From positions 16,966,906 to 17,030,905 of the forward strand of contig JAPFBE010000002.1 in the NCBI GenBank assembly GCA_034336665.1: a DNA stretch of 64,000 nt. The letters are read 5' to 3'. Shown here in pieces: positions 50,357-63,020 of this stretch; within the stretch, counting starts at the first letter, position 1, and every line of letters starts with the position of its first letter. The notes below the pieces were generated by a model. The model was given only the letters and a program-made list of their open reading frames with translations. It made no database searches and was not told the DNA's origin. The translations under genes were made by a program, and so were the position numbers. Origin of the DNA: Luscinia megarhynchos. Taxonomy: Eukaryota > Chordata > Aves > Passeriformes > Turdidae.

Positions 50357-52181
50357 GTAAGTCCTGCTACCTTCTTCCCTCTGTAAGGATATTTCTCCAG
50401 ATATATTGATTCAAATCAGATTCTTTGTACTGTGAGGAGAATTGGTGGCCAAGACTCATGCTGAGAGCTCAACATGCAAGGTCTGAGAGGAGCCCCTGCA
50501 GAAACCAAGACAACAAGGACTGCATCCAGAATCCAGTGATCTGATGTGCAAAAATGTGCATGTCAGATGAAGTTAGTAATGTAAACTTTAAACCCAGAAC
50601 GTGACATGTCCATTTGTGTCTTGTGTCATGCCTACCTCTCTCCCATCTGAGATACTCAGCAGGTTTTGTGTCTTCCAGAAGAATAATTTATCACTTTGGA
50701 TCAAGTATTTCAAAATGCCTAAGGAGTGCACAAAACTGAAGAAGCATTTAAAAATATTTCATGCTACCAAAGTGATCTATGAGTAAAATACTTGTAAGAA
50801 TTTGGCTTTGATATATCAGTTTTACTGTAAGTACTGCAATGAGTTGACATATTTTAACTGTATGATACATTGACTTTAGCTCAGGAATTAGACCTCTCTA
50901 GAGTGTTGCAGGAAAATCATTGCTTGTCATTACCTGGCATGAAAAACCCAAAGACGAACTACAAGTCCACTAGGTGATATATACCTGACTATTCAAGTTT
51001 CTGTGTGGTAGAGAAGGGTTTACAGAGCAAAAAGATTCCATCATGCTTAGGAAAGGAAATATTTCTCCAATATATTTTTTTTTCCTTTTATTCACCTTAA
51101 AGCATCACACAAACCTGAATCAGTCAGTATGAGCCAGTAATATTCAACTCTCTGACCTATGTCTGGTGTGGCAGTGGCATTGATCATTGTCTGAAATTTG
51201 AACAGAGTGTATGAGCAGACTCTGGACAGTGCTGGGTATTGTTAAGGTGGTCTTCTAGATCTTAATGCAAAGCCATCCATCCCTCACTTCTGGCCTTGCA
51301 AAGCCCCTGTCAACTTGGCCAGCTGGCACTAAAACTTCTGGGAGGCCAAGCATCAAGAGTCTGGGAAAACAAAGGAAACTCAACAGAAGGAAGCAATGCA
51401 TGAGAGAGTGGTGGTCATGTTCAAAGCCACTAGTCACAGCTGTCCCAGGCAGCCAGCTAGATAAAGGATAATGGTCTCAAGCCAAAATGCCCTGGATCAG
51501 CATCCCAGTCTGTAACTGTGTGCCTGAACAATGAGACTGAGCTGAGCACTCTCTGGTCCTACCAAGTGTGGTGGTAACACTCAGAAGTAGGGAACAGAGG
51601 GAGACTCAAACCACTTCACCTTTAGTTAGGAGCAGAATTTAAGCCATTTCAATAGGATTGAAATTTTTGCCTCAAGTTTCACCATCTGCATGTAGCTCAC
51701 AATGCCGTGCTGCTCCTGTCTCTAACAGTGCCAGAAAACTTGCTCAGGGCATGAGCTTTGCAAATCCCACCATCTCATGGTGGTGAGAAGGACATTGCCA
51801 ATCACTTTAACTGTTTAGGTGCTAACAGCTCTGTCTGCCTCAGCACATTTTCTGCTTTGTGCAGTGACCAAAGGTGCTGCTGTGCAGAGATGGGTGAGCT
51901 CCTGGGGCCGGTGCTCATGTGGGTGTGTTCAGCCTTTCCTGAACAATCCCTAGAGCCTGGATGTGTACCCAGAGAACTGAGAGGCAGAGGGGTAGGATGC
52001 AGAGACAGGAGGAGGAGAAAGTTTCGGGTGTTTTTTCTGATTAGCTTGATACAGCTTTTGGTCAGAGTGTTGTGACCCAGATAGGGATGCAACTTTACAG
52101 TGCAACATGTGTGATTCTACCTTCTTTCAATGGCTTGCTCAGAAGCACAGAAAAAAATGCTCTCCTTTTGCTTGTTCACAG
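50357..52181 (+). other. Intron between exons E and F
   Basis: 1.8 kb of intron without recognisable repeats or RNA genes. It ends in TTGCTTGTTCACAG. Confidence 0.8.
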
Positions 52182-52434
52182 ATTCCAGCTCTTCCCTCAC
52201 ACTGTGGAGCTGTGCTACCAGAACTCCTTGCTGCACACCAGTGAAGAGTTGGCCATGGTTGTGGTGGGACCCCTAACCTTGAACACAGGGCTGCTTCTCA
52301 TGGTCCTGATCAGATGGGGCTGTCAGCAGCTGTTTGACTCATTCCCTTCCTTCTTGTCAAAGTTTATCATAGCTATGGGACTATGGACAGTGCTAGACCC
52401 CTTGGCAGTGTTTGTAGTGGATTCATTCCTGGGG
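52182..52434 (+). CDS. OFCC1: Coding exon F, OFCC1-like gene (two membrane segments)
   Basis: This 253-base exon has a TTGTTCACAG acceptor and a strong GGG|GTGAGT donor, phase 2 in and 0 out. It encodes 84 residues. Residues 1-22 are a soluble loop (FQLFPHTVELCYQNSLLHTS). Residues 23-43 (ELAMVVVGPLTLNTGLLLMV) and 58-80 (KFIIAMGLWTVLDPLAVFVV) are hydrophobic helices, separated by a short loop with Trp-Gly-Cys and Phe-Pro. An Asp-Pro pair sits inside the third helix, which often marks a functional kink. This exon and the one at 61154 are the best evidence for a real gene. The assignment to OFCC1/opo is from memory of the family and is moderate; another multi-pass family is possible. Confidence 0.92.
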
Positions 52435-55400
52435 GTGAGTCACTTAAAATAACTTGGACATGAGAACTTGACGTAGAAGTTTGTTTTATTCAGTGAATCA
52501 CTGAAAGATATGAAATTCCACCCCTGGCAGTGGAACATGAAAGTTAAAAAGAAATTAAATAATAATGTTATACATTACCTTTTTATTAACAAAATTCCCA
52601 TCTAATGGAGTCACTGTGTTTCTGCATAAAATTAAGAGCACTGTACAAGCCATATTTGGAGATAAGAAAGTAAATCCACTGCTGGAGTGATTGCATCTGC
52701 TTTGAAAAGAATTACTGCAATTTTGGATGTTAATGGAGATGGTTTAATGAGCAATCCTGATTATTAACGCTTCAGATTTTTCTAAGCATTGAAACAGACA
52801 AAATGAAAAAAAAATAGAGGTTATCATGCACTTCTCTGACATGCAAGGTAGTTAATATAATTTACTGGCACACCTAAAAAGACTTGTGAGATTGAAAGAC
52901 AGACATCTTTCAGGAGAGAGTTTCATCATACATAAAAACAGGAGAGCAAAGTTCCCAACTCTGTCAGTGCCTGAGTATGGTCTGTGTAGCCCAGCTCTGC
53001 TTGGGTGGTTGCAGGCTTTTATCACATCTGAGATAGTGCCCAGTACCCCAGAGCACACATTTAGAATTTGGGTCTCACTGTGCATGTGACACAGGCTCCT
53101 TTCAATGGCTGCAGGACACTGAGAGCTTTTCTGGGGTTGTGGTATTGCTGCTCTTCTGCCCTTGCTGGTCTTTCAAAGCCATCCATGTTTCTCTTACTCA
53201 AGCACTAATCTACAGGTCTTGTTGTGGATCAGGCTTTTCTCAGGTCTCTTGGTTCTTCATCATCTAACCTGTGCTCTTGATTTTTCACTCTTTACACATT
53301 GTTTTCCATTTCAGTAGTTTTGAAAATTAAAATTTAGCTCTTCAAGAAATTTAGTTGGAACTCACTTGAGAAGTAATTGCAATACTTTAAGCATGTGGCA
53401 ACATTCTCTAGTTTTCTCTTGGGCAGCCTGCATTTATTTATTGATTTTTAAATTTAATGATGTATAATATGGGCAGAATTGAATTTTAATTGTAATTATT
53501 TGGATTAAGATTTTTTTTTCCTAAAAAATAAAGGTGTATTTCCTCAATAACCAGGGAAGGAATACTGAAATGTTTAAATGGATTTTTTTTCTCCCCTCTA
53601 ATACTGGTGTATTCATAAAAACTGAAAGAGAGGATGAGGTCTGCCTTATCTTTCCCACACTTGCATTGAGAAAATCGTTGCTATTGACTTCAGTGGAATT
53701 GTGCTCAGTTCTACAGAGACTGGATTACTTATCAATTTCAAATAGCACTTGGTCAGGGGGAAACGTGAGATACAAGTAAAACAACCTAGTTTTTCATTAA
53801 AGTGTTAAAAATGTACACACTTCTCTGTACTTCACATTGAAAATTTGGCAGTCTTACCCACCAAGATTATCTTTGGTAGAAACTCATTTGTTCAAATATT
53901 ACACAATGTACTGTATGTATCCTTTCCAAAATGAAACTATATCTCTTACATGTGTTTTCATTATTGCATTTGTAATTTTTTTTCTCTTGGCATTCTTTCA
54001 GCAGCTATTTCAGATTTGCTTGCCAATCTATTTTAGATCAGGCCTTTTAAAAATATTGTGTTGTGGTAATATGAGTTATTTCAGTGCTAGAATGTATTTT
54101 AGTACTCAAAATGGCCTTAATAGTTATGAAAGATGACAGATAGCCCTGGAGACAAAGGTTTCTGTGTTTACTAACTAATGTTTTTTATTGTTTAGGAAAG
54201 GCTAGAGAGCAGTTGCATATTTGGGGGGGTTTCAAGTCACAGTCCAAAATGCTGTGTCAAATGTGTTATTTCAGATTTAATTTACTGTCAGCTTGTAGAA
54301 GGATGTTCCAGGAATGAGAAACATTCCTATGCAGTTCAAGTTCCAGTTCTGTCAGAGCTTTCCTGGGACCTCACTCACTTTGTCTGTCTGTGGCTTCCAA
54401 AATGCAGAAAATGACAACACCTCTTTGGCCACATGGATGCCTGTCATTATGAAAAGCAGGGAACACAAAAGGCTCACATGACCACTACTTGTGGTGGTGT
54501 GATAAGTACCTGAGAGAGATGTTGAAAAATGTCATTTAAGCTATTTAAAATGAAGACATCTTTCTTGGATCATGTCTTTGAGGACCACAAAAGGTGTACA
54601 AATTGACAGGATACCTTTGTTTAAAAAAAAGCATAGAAAAGTAAAGTTCTCCCACAGCACTTTTGCTTTGCCAGAGAGAATTGCTTGGCTAAGAGAGAAA
54701 TTTATTCTTATTTGCCATTCAGACTTTTGTCTCTCTGGAGGAATGTCAGGACGTGACTGCTGTGCAGAGGATTTTCCTTGGTAGACAGTTGCTTCAGAAA
54801 GAGAACAGTGGCAGCAGGAAATATTTTTTTTATTTTTTTTTCTTTCCAAGAAGAGAAGATGGGACAGGGAGATAGAAGAGAACCAGAGTATTTAACTCTT
54901 TTTGTAATAAATATGGATAGATCGGAATTAGTGACTAGTCTTTATAGGTCATTACCAATCTCCTGGGACCTTCAATTTCCATGGCAGGAACCTAGCAGTG
55001 CTGCAAAAGGTGAAGAGAGAAAAAATATGTACTCAAGAACCACAGTCCTTCTATAGCTGGACTTGTAGCTGTCATTCCTTTACTGTGCACACCATTGCAA
55101 AGGTAGCCAGAAATGTGCAGAAAGTTTTGACACTTCCCAAGGGTTAATCTAGGCAAGCTGCTCAGAAAGGTGCAGGTTTTTTGGAGCCTAAAGGTAACAG
55201 ATCCTCTCTGAATGATGGACACTGGATGCTTTGGTGGTGCAGTTTCATGTCCTTGCAAAATGTGTCAACATTTTACTTGATATGAATCTGGCTGTCACCG
55301 TGTGACTTTAAAAAAGCAAAAGTGGAGACAGGAATTCCTTTTAGTTCTGAGCAGTAGAAGACCCGTGATATGTAGTTGAATTCTTCTAAATTGATCCAGC

Positions 55401-55860
55401 AGAGGGCAATAATATGTCAATACAGTAGCTAGTTCTTAAGAACTAGATATGAAGAAAAAAAAGATAAAAAAAGGAAAATAATGGATTTTTGGAAAATAAA
55501 TAATTCAATATTATGACTCCTTGGTCATTGCATAAAGGTAAATTTCAGCCTTCTTCCCCTGCCACTTGTCCTGAAATACACAAAGAGATTTCACTTTGAG
55601 TATTTTCACTGTGATATGGGTTTTTGTTCAATAAATCACCTCGATACGATAGATTTAAATTGTACTAAAATAAGCCAGAAAATAGTTTATTTCACATCTT
55701 GTGCTTAATTTCAAATTCTGTCTAGCAGACTTCTAAGTTTTAGACTGCATGCCCCACAAATTACATTAAAATCCTTATTATACAGAGATTCATGTTCTTT
55801 TGTCTTTGTAGTCTAATCAGGTGTGACATTTTCTTATGTTGATTTTTTTCTCCATGACAG
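52435..55860 (+). other. Intron between exons F and G
   Basis: 3.4 kb of intron. A TTGACTTCAGTGGAATTGTG block at about 53686-53705 resembles the core of an old amniote repeat. No other element or gene was recognised. It ends in a T-rich tract and CTCCATGACAG. Confidence 0.75.
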
Positions 55861-56025
55861 CGATTTGGGAACAGTGTAGAGAAACCCATTGCTGATGCTG
55901 CAAAACTCTCCTGGGTGTTTCTAAGAGCAGGGGAGTCAGGGAGTTCCTGGTGCCTTAATCACCGTGATGCTTTACACCATCCTGTTCATGATCTCATCAA
56001 CAGTGTTGTACCTGTACTTTTTAAG
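55861..56025 (+). pseudogene. OFCC1: Coding exon G, OFCC1-like gene, with +1 frameshift
   Basis: This 165-base exon lies between CTCCATGACAG and AAG|GTATGC and enters in phase 0. The first 27 codons read well (RFGNSVEKPIADAAKLSWVF). From the GGG run at 55939-55941 the original frame becomes Ser/His/Pro-rich nonsense. One base over, the frame gives a clean fourth membrane helix (ALITVMLYTILFMISS, then a Leu-Tyr-Leu-Tyr stretch). Only the shifted frame leaves in phase 2, as the next exon requires. The exon should therefore be 164 bases, and one G is extra, either in 55939-55941 or in the GGGG at 55930-55933. Translated as given, the product ends at a TGA at 61202-61204. Both halves still look strongly coding, so the change is recent or a sequencing error. 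Confidence 0.85.
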
Positions 56026-56842
56026 GTATGCCTCTTAATCTCATTATTCCCTTAGGAACTTAGGTTGGTGCCTCTTCTCCTGTTAGATAAAATAAGGTGA
56101 CATCAGAAAAGATGTATCAGGGTCACGCCCCCAGAACTCAGAACAGCAGATAACCAAGGAGGAGTTTGCTTCTGTTTGACTTTTAATGCACTGGGATTGC
56201 TGGGCACAGGAAGTCAGAGACAGAGTCTCTTATTTCCTCAACAGGAGCACAATTGACACCATGATTTTTCATAGATTCTAAGAAGCCTCTGCTTCTTTGG
56301 CTTCAGGCAATTGTGCCTGTGAAAGGGCTTAAGCTGTAAAGTGTGTGTACCTTTCATTCAGGTACTTTGGAAGATGTTGTCTTTAGCCTTACAAGATGGG
56401 TTTTTGTGAGAAATAGGAAGATTTTCAGACAGCCACATATGAGATGAAGTGCAAAATCTCTGAATCTGCAGTGGCTTCCAGAACCTTACAGCCTTTTGAT
56501 ACAGGATTTTTGACTTGTGACTGAGTAATCATGAGAAGATTTAACCCAGATAATGTTTTCATGACGTTAGCCCATTTTCTAAACTGTGTTCCTCATGCAA
56601 GTTGTCCATCTACCTTTCTTGCCAGCTTTCTAGTGACACCATTAGCTGCACAGTCAATAGGGACAGGTGTGGGATACTGAAAATTAATTAGATAGATTGT
56701 CTAATATATTGAATGAAAGAGAGAATTTTTTTTTCCTAAGCTGAGTTGTTTATTATGCGGTAGGAATTTTGTCCTGGCCTTTGATTTACCCAGTGATGAA
56801 TATTGGCAAGCACCAATAAAAAGTCACATGCAAAGGCAAGAT

Positions 56843-56859
56843 GCAGGCAGGCAGGCAGG
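56843..56859. repeat. Short (GCAG)n repeat
   Basis: Four copies of GCAG plus one base within an otherwise non-repetitive stretch. Confidence 0.85.
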
Positions 56860-59800
56860 TGTAAGAAGAGAAAAGCTCAGCATACACCCTCCACCTGACT
56901 GTATCATCCCTCAGTCACCCTTCCACAAACTCTGCTGCAGCAGGCAGAAAAAGATAAATGGCAATCTAAATTTCTGCAAAGTATTTCAGAGCTCCTACAT
57001 TCCTGGGAGCTGTACACAACTCCGATGTACTGGTAGTCTAGTTAATTAGTTTTTGAGACGTTAATGCCTTCTTAATCATTGACTTAATAGTTTTGAATAG
57101 CTTCATAAGTTTTAGCTGTTGTCGTTTATTACTCAGGAAAATTAATTTAAATTAAAACATTTGTAAGGCAGGTTTTTATGAGAATATTACCAACAACTTC
57201 ATTGTCTGGGGAACAGGTGCAAGATCATCAAAGGTATCTTTCCTTCTGGATCAATTTTCCTGTAATGTTCTCCAATAAAGGGGTGGGGGAATAATGTTAC
57301 TTGGGGGGAAAAAAGTTGTCTTACCACGACACATTTTAAAAATGATTCATAGCAAAATACAAAAGCAAAGGGAAGATAACAAAATCTGTTACAGTGCATA
57401 AGGTCTTTGAAGTTCTTTGCTTGATAACAAAAGGAAACATTTTGAATACTGGAGTCGGTGAGGAGTAAAGCTGTATAATGATACAATCTGCAATTCTATC
57501 AACTTTCTCTTCCTTGAACATCTACTTCCAGCACCATGGGAAACTCGGACGTTGATAGGACTCTCGAGCAGCACACTGTCAGCCCAATAATGATAGGCTT
57601 AAAACCTTTTAGAATGTTTTTAAGGACACCATCTCTGCATTTCTTAGCACTGTTTCCTCAATATTGGCATAACAGCATTTGTTTTCAAGAGAGAATAGTA
57701 TTACTGCCAAGCCAGTAGCATCCCTTTGTGTGAATATTTCTCAAATGCCATATCTCAAATATATTGAAGTGGAATGTTGCTCAGCACGGAAAACATGTAT
57801 TGTCAAATAAAAATCCACCACATTTTTCCCTTGTAAAGTAAACCAATATAAATATTGAGGGATATGCTCTGCGTCTTGAGACCCCAATCCACAGGGGAGA
57901 CTTTGGCTGTTGGATGGAGGAGGTGGTGCTCTTTGTTGGAATTGCTCAGCAGTTTGCCATTAAACTGAAGTGTTTGACAGTGTGTAAAGGAAGGGATAAG
58001 AGCACTGAACCCACAGGGCCACCAAAGCAAGCAGGGAAGTGTCTGTTTCTGCCCCGGCTGGAAAGCTTCACGGCAGCACTGGTGAACAGCCAGGAAGATA
58101 ATGAAATAATGGGCAGGGATTAAATAGCAGTAGGCATCTATTTGTGTCTTTATAACCCAAAATGTATCAGTAAATCTGGTTCCCCTTGTGTGTCTTGGGA
58201 GTCTCTAGTACAACAAGCATGGAGAGATATTCTAATTGCTTTTTGGAGCAATGAAGACTAGACACTAGAAACAGACAGGAGTGTGTTGGTGAAATGTTTT
58301 CTGCACTGTGAGAAAATGCAGACCTGTCTGAACAAAAAGTGTCTGGTGGAAAGTGTCTGAATTTCCTGGTATTGAAGCATTTTTCAGGGAAAAGCTTCAA
58401 AAATCTACATTTTTCATTGTTAACAGCAAAATTTGTTTTTATATTTTCAATGGTGATTTTCCAAAAAGGGATGAGAAAGGCTCATGCTAAGACGTAATAA
58501 ATTGTTTTAAACCACTAAAACTACTTTTTAATTTTTGGTTTTGGTGTAGTTCTTTGTAAAGCCCATTTTAAAATCAGATTCTGGGTAGGAAATAATTTCA
58601 TGTTTTCTGTTCCTTCTGATAGGTGAATAAATGAACTTGTAGAGTATTATGCTGGTTCTCATATGCCTAGAAAACATAATCTGTGGTTTTTTCTTTTTAT
58701 TGTATTAGCAATAAAAATAACTACTCTTATGCTTAGAACAAGGTATGTTAAAGTATAAGAAGTGTTTTATTAGTTTTCATGCCAAAGAAAAGAAATTAAA
58801 GCAGGTAACAGAAGCAGGCTGAGTACTTCTGGACAAAAGGAACAAAGCTGAAAGACAGGCTTCATGATTCTTAATTAATTCAAAGTTAATTATATTGTTT
58901 ATAACCCTGTGCTTAAAATCTTCATATAGAAAATGTTTATGGCAGCAAATAGACAGTAATTTAACTGCATTAAATTTTACTTAATTTGAAATAAGAACGT
59001 TGCATTAAGTGAGCTTAAATAAATGGCAAAGTCTTTCTCTTGTTTAGCAAGACAAGTGGCAAACCATTTAAATTGCTGACCTGGAATGTCAAACACAAAC
59101 ACAATGGAATAATATTGCTTCTACATGTACAGGAGGTCAGAAAGTCCACCAGCTTAATTGCTAGTATTTCAACCAGGCACAAGATAATTCTAAATTATGA
59201 GTCAATTCTTGCAAAAATATACCTATTGAATTGAAAGAACATCTGATGTACATCCAGAGATGAAGAGAAAACTTTTTCTTTAAATATACCGTGGAGTTTG
59301 GTAAATTAATATATAAAGAGTTCTAGTTATTTATGAAAAAGAATTTCTTCTGTTGTGTGTTTTATGGGTTTTTAGTATCCTACTCTGCTTTAGCACTAAT
59401 TTTCATTTCACACTTTAGAGCATTTTCTATTATTTCTGGATAGCCAGTTTGTTTATATTCCCAGACTACCTACATCTTGATTAGATGATCTTCCACCTGC
59501 TCTCTCCTTTTGATAAGAGAATCCCAAAATGACATCTTGCAAACTAGAGCAAATTTAGAGCTGCAGCTTCAAAAAGGAATGTTTCCAATAAGAAGGATGG
59601 TGGAAAAAGTACAGAGAGAACCTTTGCAGCAAAGCCTGAGGTATAAATTCCTAATCTGATGTTGAGTCAGGCTGCCAGATTTTGGGATCAGAATAGCTAC
59701 TTCATCACAGAAGCTCTTGGATATGGTGCTTGACCCTAAGGTGCACATTCCCCTTTGAAGGGAGAGCTAAAGCTCCTCCCGAGATCAAGTTGAAAAATTG

Positions 59801-61002
59801 TCTGTGGGTGCATCTCGTTATTTCTGTTCCACGTTAAATCTCAGTTGTGGGCAAAATTGTACTGAGCCACTTATTGAGTGGGCTGCCCTGCACTTTCTGT
59901 GAGCACTCTAAGGTGTGATGCAGAGCTGATGTAAATGTGGATTTCACTCTGGTTTAGCTGAACAACCTTCTGCCTCTCCCAGGCACACATTGCTCACCAC
60001 ATACAAGACCCAAGAGTAGGGACAAGAGCTGTCACTGGTGCTGCTGTACATGAGAAGGGTGAGAGTTCAGAGGCTCTAAGGAGTTATGCCTGTGCTTCAT
60101 CTCCCACCTGCCAAGAAATGAAGGACCTAAACAGCCCCACACAAATCCAGGCATTTTATTGGTTGCAGTGCCACAGCAATCCATGCACTTCTCATGATTA
60201 CACAGCTGGTCTCTGGAAAGGATGAAAATATTGAAAGTGGCACCAACACACAGCTGAATTTGAGTAAAGTACTGTCTTGGGAAAAGATACAAAAGAAAAA
60301 GACCTCGGTTCAATATCCAAAATTTAGATTTTTTGGATTTCTACTTTCTGAATCCCTGTTTTTGGAATAAAAGTAGAACGAGAGATTAATTGAAGAGAAT
60401 CCATTTGAATGAAACAGCAGTATTGTGATGTTTTTAAGTTCATTTAAGGCAAAAAATGTGACACAAGGCTTTTCCAAAAGCCCTACAATATTTCTTGGTT
60501 TCACCTACATCAAGAAATGCCACACAGCAAGCCTTTCTTGTGGTAGAAAATTTTACTGCGTGGTGCTCAATCAATTCCTTACCACAGAGCAGAAATGTCA
60601 TAGAAAAACAAAGCCAACAAATGGAATGAACTTTTATAGCATCAAGAAAAATTTAGATTGTATAGGCTTCAGGCTTGGGCTTGAAAAAAAGAGTGAGTGG
60701 TTCCCTTCTATATGATGTGGTTTGCCCGTTATTGAACCCTGGCACAGCAGGACTTCCATTCATGTCTAATGGTGCTACTGGAGCTAGCTACCCAGCCCAG
60801 TGCTAAGGACAGACATTAGACATTTCTGAAGGGAAGGGAGTTCAGGATCTTTTTGGGGAGTCAATATCTTTAAATAATCAAATTAAATTGCTGCTTGCAC
60901 TTATGTGGTTTGATTCAGGTACTGTAAATTCTCTGGAAGGCTGGGGAGGTCTGTGTGTTGGAGAACTTGTGGGAAAGAAGCTTCTTACTCACGGGCAGAG
61001 AC

Positions 61003-61029
61003 CATGAAGGTCATGAAGGTCATGAAGGG
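61003..61029. repeat. Three tandem copies of CATGAAGGT
   Basis: Nonamer repeat at 61003-61011, 61012-61020 and 61021-61029, with the last base of the third copy changed to G. Translated on the plus strand it gives a HEG repeat, but it lies in the intron before exon H. Confidence 0.9.
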
Positions 61030-61153
61030 AATACCAAACCAGAAGTCTACAAAAGAATGACTTTTTTCTTTCTTTCCTTTTTTTTTTCCCCCTTTTTTTT
61101 TTTCATTAAGAGTCTTTTCAAACATGAACCAAAAATATCGTTTCTATCCTTAG

Positions 61154-61313
61154 GCTACACAGCGAAGGTTGGCTGCTGGATGTACTTCAACGTATTCATG
61201 GTGAGGAAGGCACATTCTTTGTTCCACTGGACTTGGAGATTTCCAGTCAGGAGCTGAGCTACATTATGAAGAGGGCTGAGCAGTGGAGAGGAATCAATGG
61301 TGAAAGACGGATG
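61154..61313 (+). CDS. OFCC1: Coding exon H, OFCC1-like gene (post-membrane conserved segment)
   Basis: This 160-base exon follows TTTCTATCCTTAG and ends at ATG|GTGAGT, phase 2 in and 0 out. It encodes 53 residues of dense, charged, conserved-looking sequence, beginning LHSEGWLLDVLQRIHGEEG, then FFVPLDLEISSQELSYI, then MKRAEQWRGINGERRM. It lies directly after membrane segment 4, so it probably forms the start of the cytoplasmic C-terminal domain. The high density of charged and aromatic residues and the single sensible frame make it almost certainly coding. In the frame that results from the exon G insertion, this exon would hit TGA at 61202-61204. Confidence 0.93.
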
Positions 61314-61788
61314 GTGAGTGGTCAGCAGAGTTTCCAAAAAGAGTCTGTCGTCCAAATGAATGCTTTGTATTTCTTAGTGTTATTTAAGAGGATCTAGATA
61401 TTAGAAAATTATTCTTAGGGTGCTTCATTGCATGGGGAAGCTAAGAAGCAGCATGTTCAGGAGAATTTTGTGACATTGCATGTGCATTGCCTGAATATCC
61501 TCGGGGGTTGCAATCTGCTTAGTAACCAAAGGCTTAGAGGCATCACTGATGTAAAAAAATTATCTGTATCATCTGATGGTTCTTGACTGGGTTTTAGAGA
61601 TTACTACTGGTTTAAATGTCAGTATCATCCCAGATAATTTCTCAGCCAGCTCAGCAAACTGGGGATTTCCATGAGCAAGTAGAATTCATTCCTTAAGAGG
61701 GCACAGGTGAGGCTGCCCTGAGAAAGGGGTGTGAGTTTGGTCAGTCAGATTTGACAGCCATGCTTTTCTCCCTGGGCCTTTTCTCCAG

Positions 61789-61831
61789 GATTGCCCAGAA
61801 GAATGGGCTAAGTTGGAAAAATGCATGAAAG
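61789..61831 (+). CDS. Weak candidate exon I (phase 0) or alternative last exon
   Basis: A strong acceptor (CCTTTTCTCCAG) is followed by 14 codons in the phase expected after exon H (DCPEEWAKLEKCMK), then a weak AAAG|GTACTC donor. Without splicing the frame ends at TGA about 8 codons later, so it could instead be an alternative terminal exon. The peptide is plausible but very short. Confidence 0.25.
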
Positions 61832-62962
61832 GTACTCTACTTCCGTCATCAAAATGATTCCTCTTTCTTTTCCATTGAGCCCCTAGCCTCTAGTCCCCAT
61901 AAAGACCTTAAGCTGTGGTGTACAGGAGATACATTCTGTGTTTGCAAAGGGTCCAGTGGTGAGGCATCATGCACAGATGAGGCTTCTGGTCATAATTCCT
62001 TTCAGAGAATTGAAAATAGAAGAAGCAATGTGGTCAATATTCTCTGAGGGACATTGTCTTCCTTCTGGGAAGGACTTATTCTTCCTTGCTTTCTAACTTT
62101 GCATCAGTGTTATTAATTCCCATAGGACTAATTTACAAACCAGTTCTTGGACAACTGGTAAAGTACTCATCCCTTTGATTTATAAATCTATGAATGCCTC
62201 TGTGTAGAATGCCTTGTTTGGTGACTCTCCTGCTTCAATGTAGAAAAGAACAGATTCCTGAAAGGAAGGAAATTGGTCCTCTCAAGCATGTATGAGTGGT
62301 TTTGTTTTTCTTTTCTGGAACAAGGGACTTAAGATTAGGGTCTGCAGGTTTTTCAAATCTCTATAACTACCTCTGAAAGCTCAGCAGTTTATATAAATAT
62401 ATAGCCTCAGTTGTCACTGTTATAAACATCTGCCACAGCTGTAATTATTTTCCACTTTTTTTTCCCCCTGTGATGACAGTTTGGACCCTGAAAGGAAAAA
62501 CTGAATGAAAAAACAGATACTCAGTAGGCTTAATTTTTGTGGGAAAGTGTAAAGCACCACATGGCATTTCAGCAGAGCGGAGGGAAAAGGTTTGAAAGAG
62601 TGAATGTGCCTCCACAACCACCTGCTTCTTTTCCCACTTTTTGTACAGATAGAACTTATTTTGTTTTTCCAAGTAAGTAAAATAACTTTTTTTTTTTTTC
62701 ATTCAAAACTTTCTGCACTAAGTCAAAGTAAAACCACTGACAATTCGTTTTTATTATCTTTTTTATAAAGATAGTAAGTAAGGTCAAACAAAGAGTACAT
62801 GTAGTGGACCTCATTTTATGTGCCAGGACCAGTACTGGCAATTGGAAAAAGTGGCAGATAAGGAAACTTCCAACAACTACATTTCTATTTTAATACTGAA
62901 TAAAATTTTAATGATATTCCCAGCATTTCATTGCAGCAGAACAGGAAGTGCTAAATAAGGTG

Positions 62963-63020
62963 GGGAAAAAAAAAGAAAAACAAAAAAAAAAAAAAAGAAA
63001 GGTGGGAAGAAAAGAAGGAA
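62963..63020. repeat. A-rich (GAAA/A)n low-complexity tract
   Basis: Runs of A broken by G and C over about 55 bases. It creates Lys-rich plus-strand and Phe-rich minus-strand artefact ORFs. It could be a retroelement tail, but no body is recognisable upstream. Confidence 0.85.

Larger units (their letters stand above)
56026..61153 (+). other. Intron between exons G and H
   Basis: 5.1 kb of intron. It includes a GCAG repeat at 56843-56859, a triple CATGAAGGT repeat at 61003-61029, and a polypyrimidine block at 61060-61104 shortly before the acceptor. No gene was recognised on either strand. Confidence 0.75.
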
